Assembly (NCBI GenBank): GCA_017465825.1
Contig: JAFTVI010000006.1
Span: forward strand, 62,001 to 126,000
From: Clostridia bacterium
GTDB lineage: Bacteria > Bacillota > Clostridia > Oscillospirales > Acutalibacteraceae
Direction: 5' to 3'
DNA: 64,000 nt
The notes under the pieces are model-generated. The model made no database searches. It was not told the DNA's origin and saw only the letters and a list, made by a program, of their open reading frames with translations. Within the stretch, counting starts at the first letter, position 1. Each line of letters begins with the position of its first letter. The position numbers were made by a program, and so were the translations under genes. Shown here piece by piece: positions 17,016 through 26,242 of the stretch.

Positions 17016-17153
17016 CCAAGCCTCCTTCATTGAGGGAGGTGGCTTTTGCATAGCAAAAGACGGAGGGAGATTACGAGCAATATTATAGCAGAATCAAACT
17101 TTTTACTCCCTCAGTCTGCTAACGCATCCAGCTCCCTCGGGGAGGGAGCCTTG
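17016..17153. repeat. GGGAGG-rich intergenic repeat element
   Basis: About 138 bases. The ends are inverted (CAAGCCTCC at the left, GGAGGGAGCCTTG at the right), with further paired GGAGGGAG/CTCCCTC blocks inside. Elements of this look are scattered through gut Firmicutes genomes. No coding content. Confidence 0.65.
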
Positions 17154-17199
17154 TATATTTTGTTATTGTTTGTGCAGATTTTCATATCTTCAAGCTCAA

Positions 17200-17304
17200 A
17201 GCGCGATATGATATAAATCCGCGTGCCGACAGGCACATATCGTATGCAATGTATATATCGCACCGTCAGGTATATCGAAAATCCGTTTACGGATTTATAT
17301 CGCT
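17200..17304. repeat. GATATAAATCCG inverted-repeat element
   Basis: About 105 bases bounded by AGCGCGATATGATATAAATC and GGATTTATATCGCT, with inner hairpins (GTGCCGACAGGCAC). A different family from the neighbours. Confidence 0.65.
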
Positions 17305-17340
17305 ACAATAATTTATAGGCTCTCGCCTATAAATTATTGT
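17305..17340 (-). terminator. glpK terminator-like palindrome
   Basis: A perfect 16-bp inverted repeat (arms 17305-17320 and 17325-17340, TCTC loop) starting at the last base of the glpK stop codon. It is AT-rich at its base. Confidence 0.6.
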
Positions 17341-18857
17341 TATTCCTCCGCCCAGCCTCTTGAGCGTTCGACTGCACGTTTCCAGCCGGAATAAACAGAA
17401 TCTCTTTCTTCCTTGCGGAGCTGGGGAACAAATTCTCTTGAAACTTCACGTATACCCTCAATTTCTGCTCTGCCCGACCAGAATCCGACTGCAAGACCTG
17501 CACAGTATGCGGCGCCGAGTGCCGTTGTTTCAACAACCTTGGGTCTGTTGACCGTTGTTTCAATCATATTTGCCTGAATCTGCATCATAATGTTGCTTAC
17601 GCTTGCGCCGCCGTCAACACGCAACTCGGTAAGCTCAATATCCGCATCGGCTTTCATTGCCTCAAGCAGGTCTGTCATCTGGAATACAATACTTTCAAGA
17701 ACTGCTCTTGCAAAATGCTGCTGATTTACACCTCTTGTGATGCCTACGATCGTACCTCTTGCGTACATATCCCAATAAGGCGCGCCAAGACCTGTGAACG
17801 CAGGCACAAAATACACGCCGTTTGCATCGGGAACGCTTTCTGCAAGCCTGTCACATTCGGAGGCAGTTTTTATCATTTTGAGCTCATCACGGAGCCATTG
17901 AATAACTGAACCTGCGTTGAATGCGGAACCTTCAATACAATACTCCACCCTGCCGTCGATACCCCAGGCGATACCTGTGAGAAGATTATTCTCTGATTTG
18001 ACACGCTTGCCGCCTGTATTCATAAGCAGGAAACAACCTGTGCCGTAGGTATTCTTTGCCTGACCGGGGCGGAAACAAGCCTGACCGAACAAAGCCGCCT
18101 GCTGGTCACCGATTGCACCTGCGATAGGTATACCTGCAAGCGATTCAAGACCGGGGATGCCCGATGCAACCTCTCCGTAGACCTGACTCGACTGCACAAC
18201 CTCAGGCAGGATTGACATCGGAATACCTAATTTTTCACAGATGTATTCATCCCAGCAAAGGTTGTCAACATCAAAAAGCATCGTTCTCCAAGCGTTTGAA
18301 TAGTCGGTAACGTGAACCTTACCGCCTGTAAGCTTCCATATAAGCCAGGTTTCGATTGTGCCGAAAAGCAGATCGCCCTTTTTTGCAAGCTTTCTTGCTT
18401 TTTCGCAATTGTCGAGAATCCACTTTATTTTTGTTGCGGAGAAGTAAGCGTCAACAACAAGACCTGTATGCTCCTTTATGTAGTTACGAAGCTCTTTATC
18501 GTCAATGATACGCTTTGCCATATCTGCAGTTCTTCTGCACTGCCATACAACCGCATTATACACGGGTTTTCCTGTGTTTTTATCCCACAGAACGGTGGTT
18601 TCACGCTGATTCGTAATGCCGATGGCGGCGATTTCCTTAGCCTCAATACCGCCGTCGATAAGAGCGTCCGCAATTGCTCTGTACTCGCTCCTTAAAATTT
18701 CCTCGGGATCGTGCTCGACCCAGCCGGGCTTTGGATATATCTGTGTAAATTCATACTGAGCCTTTGCGGCAATCTGTCCCTGTCGGTCAAAGAGAATTGC
18801 TCTTGAGCTTGTTGTGCCTTGGTCAAGAGAAAGGATATATTTTTTATCAGAAATCAT
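17340..18857 (-). CDS. glpK: Glycerol kinase
   Basis: A 505-residue FGGY kinase. The N-terminal [17 protein letters not shown] phosphate loop, [22 protein letters not shown] and the C-terminal [15 protein letters not shown] are characteristic of GlpK. It phosphorylates glycerol to glycerol 3-phosphate. Promoter at 18891-18919, GGAG 10 bases before the ATG. It stands alone with no glpF or glpO nearby; the GDPD about 8 kb away feeds the same pool. Confidence 0.95.
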   Translation of the reverse strand: MISDKKYILSLDQGTTSSRAILFDRQGQIAAKAQYEFTQIYPKPGWVEHDPEEILRSEYRAIADALIDGGIEAKEIAAIGITNQRETTVLWDKNTGKPVYNAVVWQCRRTADMAKRIIDDKELRNYIKEHTGLVVDAYFSATKIKWILDNCEKARKLAKKGDLLFGTIETWLIWKLTGGKVHVTDYSNAWRTMLFDVDNLCWDEYICEKLGIPMSILPEVVQSSQVYGEVASGIPGLESLAGIPIAGAIGDQQAALFGQACFRPGQAKNTYGTGCFLLMNTGGKRVKSENNLLTGIAWGIDGRVEYCIEGSAFNAGSVIQWLRDELKMIKTASECDRLAESVPDANGVYFVPAFTGLGAPYWDMYARGTIVGITRGVNQQHFARAVLESIVFQMTDLLEAMKADADIELTELRVDGGASVSNIMMQIQANMIETTVNRPKVVETTALGAAYCAGLAVGFWSGRAEIEGIREVSREFVPQLRKEERDSVYSGWKRAVERSRGWAEE

Positions 18858-18890
18858 AAAAATTCACTCCGGATTATAGATTCTTTATTA

Positions 18891-18919
18891 ATTTTACACT
18901 AAAACAGGAACAGTGTCAA
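18891..18919 (-). promoter_or_regulatory. glpK promoter
   Basis: Minus strand TTGACA (18919-18914), 17 bases, TAAAAT (18896-18891). Confidence 0.75.
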
Positions 18920-18962
18920 GATTAACAATAATTTATCGAGCAGAAAATTGAATGGTATAAAT

Positions 18963-19107
18963 CGTAGGGAGCGACGCCCTCGTCGCTCCGAATAATCCAA
19001 ATCTGCGATTTGGATTATTATAACAGGTTAAATGTGATTTTAATATTATTATTGATAAAAATGGTACATTTTTATCAATCGGCGCGACGGGGGCGACGCG
19101 CCCTACG
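18963..19107. repeat. CGTAGGG-bounded intergenic repeat
   Basis: About 145 bases with CGTAGGG and CCCTACG ends and inner palindromes (GGAGCGACGCCCTCGTCGCTCC; AATCCAAATC/GATTTGGATT; TTGATAAAAATG/CATTTTTATCAA). A widespread-looking repeat, non-coding. Confidence 0.65.
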
Positions 19108-19123
19108 GTACGGTAAATTATTG

Positions 19124-19159
19124 TAAAAAAGCAGACACTTCCCAATTGAAGCATCTGCT
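19124..19159 (-). terminator. Terminator of the thyX-clpE operon
   Basis: A 12-bp stem (AGCAGATGCTTC with GAAGTGTCTGCT, two G-T pairs), 6-base loop, then six T on the minus strand, 7 bases after the clpE stop. Confidence 0.85.
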
Positions 19160-19165
19160 CTAAAT

Positions 19166-21505
19166 TTATGCTTTTTCGCAAATGATTTTGCCGTCTGCTA
19201 CAGAAACATTTATCTGACTGATGCTCATATTTCTGTTTGCGATAATGATATTTGCTACGGCATCCTCGATATTCTTTCTTATTGCGATACGGATATCTCT
19301 TGCGCCTCTTTCACCGCCTGCGGCAATATCGGCTACAGTTGCGGACACGTCGTCTGCAACGTTAAGTGTGATTCCCTTATCACGAAGTCCGGGAACAAGG
19401 TCGGAAATGAGGATATCTGCAATCTGCCTGTAGCTTGCGTTATCAAGCTCGTTGAATACAACGACCTCGTCAACTCTGCCGATGAATTCAGGTCTTAAGA
19501 ACTCGTGAAGTCCTTTCATAGCCTTTTCCTTTGATGCATCACCCTTGGTTTTACCGAAGCCCATAGCACCCTCACGGTTATGACTGCCTGCATTTGAGGT
19601 CATAATGATTACGGTGTTTGCAAAATCGACTGTTCTGCCCTGTGCATCGCTTGTTTTGCCCTCGTCAAGAATCTGCAGAAGGATATTCATAACGTCGGGA
19701 TGAGCCTTTTCGATTTCATCAAAAAGAATGACGGAATAAGGCTTTCTGCGAACCTTTTCGGTGAGCTGACCTGCCTCATCATAGCCTACGTATCCGGGAG
19801 GAGAACCGATAATTCTTGAAACGCTGTGTTTCTCCATAAACTCGGACATATCAAGTCTTATAAGAGTTTCGGGAGTGTCGAAAAGCTCGTTTGCAAGCTG
19901 TTTTACAAGCTCGGTTTTGCCTACACCAGTAGGACCTACAAATATAAATGAAGAGGGGCGTCTTTGAGGATTAATCTGTATTTTGTTTCTGCGGATTGCG
20001 GCGCAGACTACCTCTATAGCCTCGTCCTGACCGATAATTCTTGCTTTGAGATTTGTTTCCATATCCGCAAGCTTATCAAGGTCGGAATCAATGATTTTTC
20101 TTACGGGAATACCTGTCCACAGGTTGATAACCCTCGCAATATCATCTTCTGTAACATTGTTATCAGCGGCTTTCTGACGAAGAAGAGGAATTTTTGAGTC
20201 AAGCGTCATAAGCTCTGAACGGATGGATGCAAGTTCCTCATAATCGGGCTCTTTACCGTCCGCCGGATTCATAATCTGCTCTTCCCTGCCCTTAAGCTCG
20301 GCATACTTTGCCTCGGCAAGCTCAAGGTCGCTGATTGATTTATTGCGAAGATTTGCACAGGTGCAAGCCTCGTCAAGCAGGTCAATAGCCTTATCGGGTA
20401 AAAATCTGTCTGTTATATAACGTTCTGAAAGTGTAACTGTAAGATACAGCAATCTGTCCGAAATAGAAACACGGTGATACATTTCATAATAACCCTTGAT
20501 ACCCAGAAGCATTTTGTATGCATCGTCAATTGAGGGTTCTTCAACCTTAACAGGCTGAAAACGTCTTTCGAGTGCGGAGTCTTTTTCGATATATTTTCTG
20601 TATTCGGCAAAGGTGGTTGCACCGATAACCTGAATTTCTCCTCTGGAAAGAGATGGTTTCATAATATTTGCCGCATTCATTGAGCCTTCGGAGTCACCTG
20701 CGCCTACAAGGCTGTGAACCTCGTCGATGAAGAGGATAACGTTGCCGTCAGCTTTGACTTCGTCGATAAGACCTTTAATTCGGCTTTCAAACTGCCCCCT
20801 GAACTGTGTACCTGCAACGAGAGCGGTAAGGTCAAGAAGCTGAATTTCCTTATTTGCAAGCTTTGCGGGAACTGCGCCTGCGGCAATTCTCAGTGCAAGT
20901 CCTTCGGCAATAGCGGTTTTACCTACACCGGGTTCACCTATAAGACAGGGGTTGTTTTTTGTTCTTCTGCAAAGGATCTGAATTACTCTGTAAATTTCAT
21001 CCTCTCTGCCGATGATAGCATCAATATTGCCTTCCCTAGCTTTCCTTGTAAGGTCGGTGCAATAGAGGTTGATGAATTTTCTCTGTTTTTCCTGCTTATT
21101 CTGGTGTTTTTTATCCTTACCGAAGTGCTTTTTTGTCTGCTTTTCGGCAGGAACATTCTCACCTGCAGGAACTACGCTGTTTTCATTGCTGTTGTTGTTT
21201 GCAGCCGGCATACCGCCCATAAGTCCCTGTAAAAACGGAGGGAACGTACCTGCGCCGCCGAACTGAAAACCGTTTTCATCGCCGCTCATAGCATCCATTG
21301 CGTCACCGAGCTGTTCACTTACAGCATCAATATCTTCTTCGGTAATGCCCATATTTTCCATCATCTGTTTGATGGGACCTATGTTCATATCCATAGCGCA
21401 TTTAAGGCAAAGTCCCTCCTGTGAGGTTTCATCGCCCTGAATCTTTGAGATAAAAACCACAGCAGGATTTTTACCGCACTTTGAGCATAACATTTTGTTG
21501 TTCAT
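19166..21505 (-). CDS. clpE: ClpE-type AAA+ unfoldase with N-terminal zinc finger
   Basis: A 779-residue Hsp100 ATPase. Residues 1 to about 45 carry a CxxC...CxxC zinc finger ([14 protein letters not shown]) in place of the usual Clp_N double repeat, as in ClpE. Two AAA+ modules follow: Walker [10 protein letters not shown] and Walker [12 protein letters not shown], then GPTGVGKTE and [17 protein letters not shown] helical UVR-like linker lies between. It unfolds substrates for ClpP or acts alone as a chaperone. AAAGGAG lies 7 bases before the ATG. Last gene of an operon with hslO, pointing to a stress-protection role. The clpE name rests on the domain layout; a ClpC-like role is possible. 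Confidence 0.85.
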   Translation of the reverse strand: MNNKMLCSKCGKNPAVVFISKIQGDETSQEGLCLKCAMDMNIGPIKQMMENMGITEEDIDAVSEQLGDAMDAMSGDENGFQFGGAGTFPPFLQGLMGGMPAANNNSNENSVVPAGENVPAEKQTKKHFGKDKKHQNKQEKQRKFINLYCTDLTRKAREGNIDAIIGREDEIYRVIQILCRRTKNNPCLIGEPGVGKTAIAEGLALRIAAGAVPAKLANKEIQLLDLTALVAGTQFRGQFESRIKGLIDEVKADGNVILFIDEVHSLVGAGDSEGSMNAANIMKPSLSRGEIQVIGATTFAEYRKYIEKDSALERRFQPVKVEEPSIDDAYKMLLGIKGYYEMYHRVSISDRLLYLTVTLSERYITDRFLPDKAIDLLDEACTCANLRNKSISDLELAEAKYAELKGREEQIMNPADGKEPDYEELASIRSELMTLDSKIPLLRQKAADNNVTEDDIARVINLWTGIPVRKIIDSDLDKLADMETNLKARIIGQDEAIEVVCAAIRRNKIQINPQRRPSSFIFVGPTGVGKTELVKQLANELFDTPETLIRLDMSEFMEKHSVSRIIGSPPGYVGYDEAGQLTEKVRRKPYSVILFDEIEKAHPDVMNILLQILDEGKTSDAQGRTVDFANTVIIMTSNAGSHNREGAMGFGKTKGDASKEKAMKGLHEFLRPEFIGRVDEVVVFNELDNASYRQIADILISDLVPGLRDKGITLNVADDVSATVADIAAGGERGARDIRIAIRKNIEDAVANIIIANRNMSISQINVSVADGKIICEKA

Positions 21506-21517
21506 TTATTTTCTCCT

Positions 21518-22399
21518 TTAATCTTCCGTTGAAGATTTTATCAAATCAAGTATATCCTTACTTGAAAAATTATAAGCCTTATTACAGAACTGACACTTGA
21601 CCTCTGTATTCTCGTCATTTGCCATATCAAGAAGTTCATCTTTGCCTGCTGAAATGAGCGCATTCTGAACTCTTTCCAGTGAGCAGTCGCACTGATAAAC
21701 AGGATGCATTTCATCGAGAACCTCAATATTGAATGAGGGCAGAACTGCTTTGCAGATTTTTTCGGGTGATAAACCGTCAACAAGCATTTTTGTAACGGAA
21801 TCAATACCCTGTATATCTTTTTCAACTCTGTCGATAACATCGTCATAAGCGGTGGGCAGAAGCTGAATAAGGAAGCCGCCGGCTTTAAGCACGGACTTAT
21901 CCTGAGCCACAAGCACACCAAGACCGCAGACAGAGGGGGTCTGCTCACTTGCGGCAAAATAGGCTGTGATATCCTCTGCAATTTCACCCGAAACAATAGG
22001 CACCTGACCAACGAAAGGCTCTTTAAGACCTAAATCCTTGATAACGGTGACAAAGCCGTTTTTACCGACTGCACCGCCTACGTCAAGCTTACCCTTTGCA
22101 TTAAGGGGCAACTCAACACTGCCGTCAACGACATAGCCTTTTACGTGGCAATGGCTGTCTGACACGGCAAGAACTGAGCCTGCAGGACCGCCGCCGTTGA
22201 TTTTAAGAGTAAGGGTGTCCTTATTACCCTTGAGCATACTGCCCATCATAGCAGATGCGGTGAGCAATCTGCCCAATGCGGCTGTACATACCTTTGATGT
22301 TGAATGTATTTCAAATGCCTCCTGCACAATGTCCGTTGTATCGCAAGCCATAATAAGCAGCGTGCCGTCATCGGAGATGCATCTAACAAGTTTTCCCAT
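21518..22399 (-). CDS. hslO: Redox-regulated chaperone Hsp33
   Basis: A 293-residue Hsp33. The N-terminal core contains TSKVCTAALGRLLTASAMMG and NGGGPAGSVLAVSD, and the C-terminal zinc switch has four cysteines (CDCSLERV and CQFC). Oxidation of these releases zinc and activates the holdase. AGAGGT precedes the ATG. It sits 12 bases ahead of the ClpE-type gene and 23 bases after the methyltransferase gene. Confidence 0.93.
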   Translation of the reverse strand: MGKLVRCISDDGTLLIMACDTTDIVQEAFEIHSTSKVCTAALGRLLTASAMMGSMLKGNKDTLTLKINGGGPAGSVLAVSDSHCHVKGYVVDGSVELPLNAKGKLDVGGAVGKNGFVTVIKDLGLKEPFVGQVPIVSGEIAEDITAYFAASEQTPSVCGLGVLVAQDKSVLKAGGFLIQLLPTAYDDVIDRVEKDIQGIDSVTKMLVDGLSPEKICKAVLPSFNIEVLDEMHPVYQCDCSLERVQNALISAGKDELLDMANDENTEVKCQFCNKAYNFSSKDILDLIKSSTED

Positions 22400-22422
22400 T
22401 AAAATATACCTCTGTTTAATAA

Positions 22423-23151
22423 TTATAATTTTACTGCCGAAATATAAACCCTTTGTGAATTATTTTTCGGTTTTGTGAATTTCATATCATCATATACTCC
22501 CGAAACAGAAAAGCCTGCTTCGCTGAGCCATTGACAGATTTCTTCAATTTCGTATGCTCTTTCGGAGAATTCCTCGCACTCACGCACATAGGAATCACCC
22601 TCAAGAAAGAAAATGTCAAGACACATATCAACCGCTTTGCTTTTACTTTTATAAAAGTTCTGCCACACAAGATATGCATCGTCTGTTTCATAGACAAACG
22701 TATTGTTGCCCAGCACGTTTTCGTGCTTATAGGGGGTATTTACATCAAAAACAAATACTCCGCCTTTTTGAAGATGCTTACTTACGGCTGAAAATGTCTT
22801 TTTAACATCATCAGGCTTTGTAAGGTGATTTATACCGTCAAGGGAGCAGACAACCGCATTTACGGTTGAATAAAGACGGAGCCTTCGCATATCCTGACAG
22901 ATTATAAGCGCGTCGGGCAGTCTTTCGGCGGCTATTGACAGCATATCGGGTGACATATCCGCAAGAATCATATCGTAGCCATATCCGGCGAGATACTTTG
23001 AAAGCGTACCCGTACCGCAGGCTAAATCAAGCAGAATTCCGCCTTCGCATCCGTTTTTTGCAAGGAGCTTTTTAATATACGCGGCGCGCTTTTCGTACTC
23101 TACATCCTCTGTAAAGGCATCGTATACGGCGGCAAAGGAATTATAGCTCAT
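22423..23151 (-). CDS. Class I SAM-dependent methyltransferase
   Basis: A 242-residue Rossmann methyltransferase with motif I LDLACGTGTLSKYLAGYG (about residues 40-57), acidic motif II ADMSPDMLSIA and VCSLDGINHL. The substrate is not recognisable. Its ATG overlaps the yerC stop by 4 bases; it is placed between a TrpR-like protein and hslO. Confidence 0.8.
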   Translation of the reverse strand: MSYNSFAAVYDAFTEDVEYEKRAAYIKKLLAKNGCEGGILLDLACGTGTLSKYLAGYGYDMILADMSPDMLSIAAERLPDALIICQDMRRLRLYSTVNAVVCSLDGINHLTKPDDVKKTFSAVSKHLQKGGVFVFDVNTPYKHENVLGNNTFVYETDDAYLVWQNFYKSKSKAVDMCLDIFFLEGDSYVRECEEFSERAYEIEEICQWLSEAGFSVSGVYDDMKFTKPKNNSQRVYISAVKL

Positions 23152-23432
23152 TCCTTGTCAACCCTTGTAAAAATATCATACTGATGGTAATTTGCCATAG
23201 AACGCTTTACACGGCTGATAGTCGCGGGGGATGCTCCTGTCTGTTCTTCGATTTCGTCATACTTTTTGCCCTCTGCAACCATTTTTGCAACAACAAATCG
23301 CTGTGCCATTGCACTCATTTCGGTATCCGTACACAGATCCTTAAAAAATGCGGCACATTCTTCTTCGTTTGCAAGGGACAAAACAGCCTTATAGAGCATT
23401 TTTGCATTTTCGGTTTTTACACTTTCTTTCAT
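23148..23432 (-). CDS. YerC/YecD-type TrpR-like DNA-binding protein
   Basis: 94 residues with the Trp-repressor-like fold. The helix-turn-helix EIEEQTGASPATISRVKRS sits at about residues 60-78, followed by the NYHQYDIF tail typical of the YerC/YecD group. The regulated genes are unknown. It lies 27 bases after thyX and overlaps the methyltransferase gene. Confidence 0.88.
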   Translation of the reverse strand: MKESVKTENAKMLYKAVLSLANEEECAAFFKDLCTDTEMSAMAQRFVVAKMVAEGKKYDEIEEQTGASPATISRVKRSMANYHQYDIFTRVDKE

Positions 23433-23459
23433 AGAAAACCGTCCTTTTCACATTGTATA

Positions 23460-24848
23460 TTAAAGTTTTTTGAAGTTGTTTTTGACTTCCTGTGCCTTAC
23501 CGCAGGAAAGAGCTCCCTCAGGACAGGATGAAACATAACAGCTGGGGCCGAATTTATTGAATATTGCCGGAGATACAGCACGGAGCTGACGGAGCATTTC
23601 AACCGCATAATCACGGATTTCCCACTGAGCTCTGTTACAGGTTCTCAGTTTCATAAAGAGCATAAGCTCTCTGCCGTTCATTGAAGAAACGATATCAAGC
23701 GTATTACCGCTGAGCTGACAGTAAACAATATCATCTTCACTGCAGCCCTCATTCTTAAGATAATTATAAAGCTCGTTTATTTTAGCAAATGCCGCATTGT
23801 AGCGGTCAAGAAGTGCTTTATCGGCTGAAACTGTTTCGGGAATGATATATTTCTGCCTGTTTGTAAGAGTAAGACAGGGCACCATAAGCGAGTGCATTCT
23901 GTGGCGAGCAAAATGGGTAATCGTAGAAAGAGAAACACCGTTAAGTCTGAATGTACAGCTTATTGTTTCGAGGGGTCTGGGTCTTGATGAGCTTGTTACG
24001 CAGTCAAGTATTTTATCAACGTTAGCCTCGTCCACAACGATTTTTTCAACAGCGGAGGGAGTGTACTGCTTTGTCCAGATAAGAGCCGAACGTGCAACTG
24101 TTTTTTCCGCATCTGTTGTAAAAGACAGAAGCTGAACCTTTTCGTCTGTTTCTTCGTTTTCCTCGTAATTATTGAACATATAGCCGAGTGCTATTTTATC
24201 GGAATTTTCGGGCTTTCTCTTAAAGAAGTCCGTACAGATACCGGGGGTGAGCTTTTCAATCTGCTCATAAATCTGTTTACCTAAATCATTAAGCTCTCTG
24301 AATGCACTGCCTCTGCCGAAAAGCATTGAACGAAGAACCAACAAAAGCTCTCTTGCATTGATTGTACAGAAGAAATTGCTCCTCAGACAGTAGGGCAACA
24401 GGAATCTTGCATCCTCTTTGGGAACACCTGACTCAATAAATGCATTATACTCGTCGAAAAGATAATCCATTGTTTCGCAGTATTTGTCCTCAAGCTCCTT
24501 TTTGCCGAGGAAAGGAACATAATATCCGCTGTCACCGAAGTTTACGTATCTTCTTGATTTAACGGTAAAGGATGCGAGCCTGAATTCAATCATAAACTGC
24601 TCAACAAACACCGAAACATCATTGAATGCTATATTGAAAACGGTATGCTCAATGGTGGAATTATGACCTGAACGGGTAACTTTTGAAATGAGCTTTGCAT
24701 TCTTCTCTTCATCCTGTGATTTTTCAAGAATGCCGAATGCGTTACCCTCCTGTGTGGAAATTCTGCCTGCTGCGGCAGGAATTTTCTCTCCCGTGCTGCT
24801 GATGCCGATAATCTTTGCAACCGAGCCTCTGTAATTATCTGTATTCAT
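23460..24848 (-). CDS. thyX: Double-length FAD-dependent thymidylate synthase
   Basis: At 462 residues this is twice the usual ThyX length, and two ThyX-like halves can be read. Half 1 (about 40-230) keeps FRLASFTVKSRRY, a form of the RHRxxSxxxxSxRY motif without RH, and ARFLLPYCLRSNF with NARELL. Half 2 (about 290-462) keeps ARHRMHS and NGRELMLFMKLRTCNRAQW with EIRDYA, the other conserved part. The C-terminus has a cysteine-rich stretch. ThyX makes dTMP from dUMP with methylene-THF and FADH2. Whether the two halves share one active site cannot be told. AGGTG lies 8 bases before the ATG; first gene of a five-gene operon. Confidence 0.82.
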   Translation of the reverse strand: MNTDNYRGSVAKIIGISSTGEKIPAAAGRISTQEGNAFGILEKSQDEEKNAKLISKVTRSGHNSTIEHTVFNIAFNDVSVFVEQFMIEFRLASFTVKSRRYVNFGDSGYYVPFLGKKELEDKYCETMDYLFDEYNAFIESGVPKEDARFLLPYCLRSNFFCTINARELLLVLRSMLFGRGSAFRELNDLGKQIYEQIEKLTPGICTDFFKRKPENSDKIALGYMFNNYEENEETDEKVQLLSFTTDAEKTVARSALIWTKQYTPSAVEKIVVDEANVDKILDCVTSSSRPRPLETISCTFRLNGVSLSTITHFARHRMHSLMVPCLTLTNRQKYIIPETVSADKALLDRYNAAFAKINELYNYLKNEGCSEDDIVYCQLSGNTLDIVSSMNGRELMLFMKLRTCNRAQWEIRDYAVEMLRQLRAVSPAIFNKFGPSCYVSSCPEGALSCGKAQEVKNNFKKL

Positions 24849-24877
24849 ACCGTATCACCTCAAAACTAATCAGATTA

Positions 24878-24906
24878 ATTCTATCACATAGTGAAGAAAA
24901 TTTCAA
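24878..24906 (-). promoter_or_regulatory. thyX operon promoter
   Basis: Minus strand TTGAAA (24906-24901), 17 bases, TAGAAT (24883-24878), 30 bases before the ATG. Confidence 0.65.
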
Positions 24907-24918
24907 CTGTTATTTATA

Positions 24919-24948
24919 TTAAAAAAAACAGCGACTTTCGCCGCTGTT
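24919..24948 (-). terminator. Terminator of the WG-repeat gene
   Basis: Stem AACAGCG/CGCTGTT with an 8-base loop and an 8-base T-run on the minus strand. Confidence 0.8.
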
Positions 24949-24965
24949 CAATAAATTAAATAATT

Positions 24966-26024
24966 TCAAATTTCAATTATACCCCAATAACCGTCAACGC
25001 ACACCCACGCTCTGTTTTCAAATGCCGGCAAGGCAGAATCAAAAACAGCATCAATTATCATTTCACCGTTTTTATCCATATACCCCCATTTGCCGTCTTT
25101 TTTCACAGGTACACAGCCGCAGGAGTAATTATATACTGAATCTACGGTTATATAGGTATATTCATCATTTTCAAAAATATGATATCCGGCTGTATCATCG
25201 TTTGGAGGAACATTTTCCATTATCACTTTTCCGTCAACGGTAAAATATGTCCACATATTGCCGTCAAACATTCCCACAACGCCGTCTGAAACTTCTGTTG
25301 CGGCAACATATTCAAATGGAATTACAAGCTTACCGTTATTATATAAACCTATTCTGCCCTTTTCCTGAAACTCATAATAAGGGCACATAGAACCATCATA
25401 ATATAAATATTCACCTAAAATATTCATATATGCTTCTCTCACTATATATATACCTGTTTTATCAAAATCTACAGCATCATTCTCACCCTCGCTACCAGAT
25501 ATGCATATATATTCTTTGCTGTTTAAATCATAATAAAGGTCTGAATAGCCACCACCGTGTCCGCCGTGATAAACAACAGATTGAGAAGCGAAATCAAATA
25601 TGCGGTTGTGATTATAAGAAAATGCTATTCCAACGTACTCAGGACAGTAATAAGGTTGGGTATATATTGCATTTGTGAATATCTCACCATAGCTGTTGGC
25701 TATTCCGCAATAATCCCCCACATAATATGCAACATATTCGGTATCTATGTACTTATAAATAGTATTTTGATGCCATATATCCCTTACTGCTTTTATATCA
25801 GTTGCACTGAAAAACGGTTTTTTATACCACGAAAACTGCTTACTTTCGGGCAGAGTAATATCAGGTGAATCAACAATCAGATACTGGTAAATTTCTGTTG
25901 AATCGAGTTCTGTATTATCATCTGAATTGGTTGGTTTTCCGTTGAAAATACCAACAAGTACAACACACAAAACAACGATTACTGCAATACAGCAAATTAT
26001 AATTCCGATACGCTTTTTATTCAC
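24966..26024 (-). CDS. Membrane-anchored WG-repeat protein
   Basis: About 352 residues. An N-terminal transmembrane helix (IGIIICCIAVIVVLCVVLVG), a linker, then WG-type beta repeats (GRIGLYNNGKLVIPFEY; GKWGYMDKNGEMIIDAVF; GYWGIIEI). WG repeats form surface beta structures of unknown binding role. I prefer the GTG at 26024, 8 bases after AGGAG, over the ATG three codons before it. Monocistronic, with a strong promoter and terminator. Confidence 0.75.
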   Translation of the reverse strand: MNKKRIGIIICCIAVIVVLCVVLVGIFNGKPTNSDDNTELDSTEIYQYLIVDSPDITLPESKQFSWYKKPFFSATDIKAVRDIWHQNTIYKYIDTEYVAYYVGDYCGIANSYGEIFTNAIYTQPYYCPEYVGIAFSYNHNRIFDFASQSVVYHGGHGGGYSDLYYDLNSKEYICISGSEGENDAVDFDKTGIYIVREAYMNILGEYLYYDGSMCPYYEFQEKGRIGLYNNGKLVIPFEYVAATEVSDGVVGMFDGNMWTYFTVDGKVIMENVPPNDDTAGYHIFENDEYTYITVDSVYNYSCGCVPVKKDGKWGYMDKNGEMIIDAVFDSALPAFENRAWVCVDGYWGIIEI

Positions 26025-26047
26025 TTTCATCACTCCTTTACAATTAA

Positions 26048-26097
26048 ATTATAATGGCAGTAGTTATACATTGTCAATAAAAATTACAATATTGTAA
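26048..26097 (-). promoter_or_regulatory. Promoter and palindromic operator of the WG-repeat gene
   Basis: Minus strand TTGACA (26077-26072), 18 bases, TATAAT (26053-26048). A perfect 14-base palindrome TTACAATATTGTAA (26084-26097) lies 6 bases upstream of the -35 box, a candidate MarR- or TetR-type operator. Confidence 0.6.
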
Positions 26098-26172
26098 CAA
26101 TATTTTTATTACAAATGCACTATGCATTTTACATCTTGCGGCAAATGAATTATTTTTTTCTTAAAAAAGATA

Positions 26173-26201
26173 TTGAACTTTATTTTATCAAGTGATATTA
26201 T
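26173..26201 (+). promoter_or_regulatory. Promoter of the Gfo/Idh/MocA-GNAT gene
   Basis: TTGAAC (26173-26178), 17 bases, TATTAT (26196-26201), 41 bases before the start. Confidence 0.6.
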
Positions 26202-26242
26202 GAATAAAAACAATAAAAATGCAAAATGAAAGGATATTTTCT

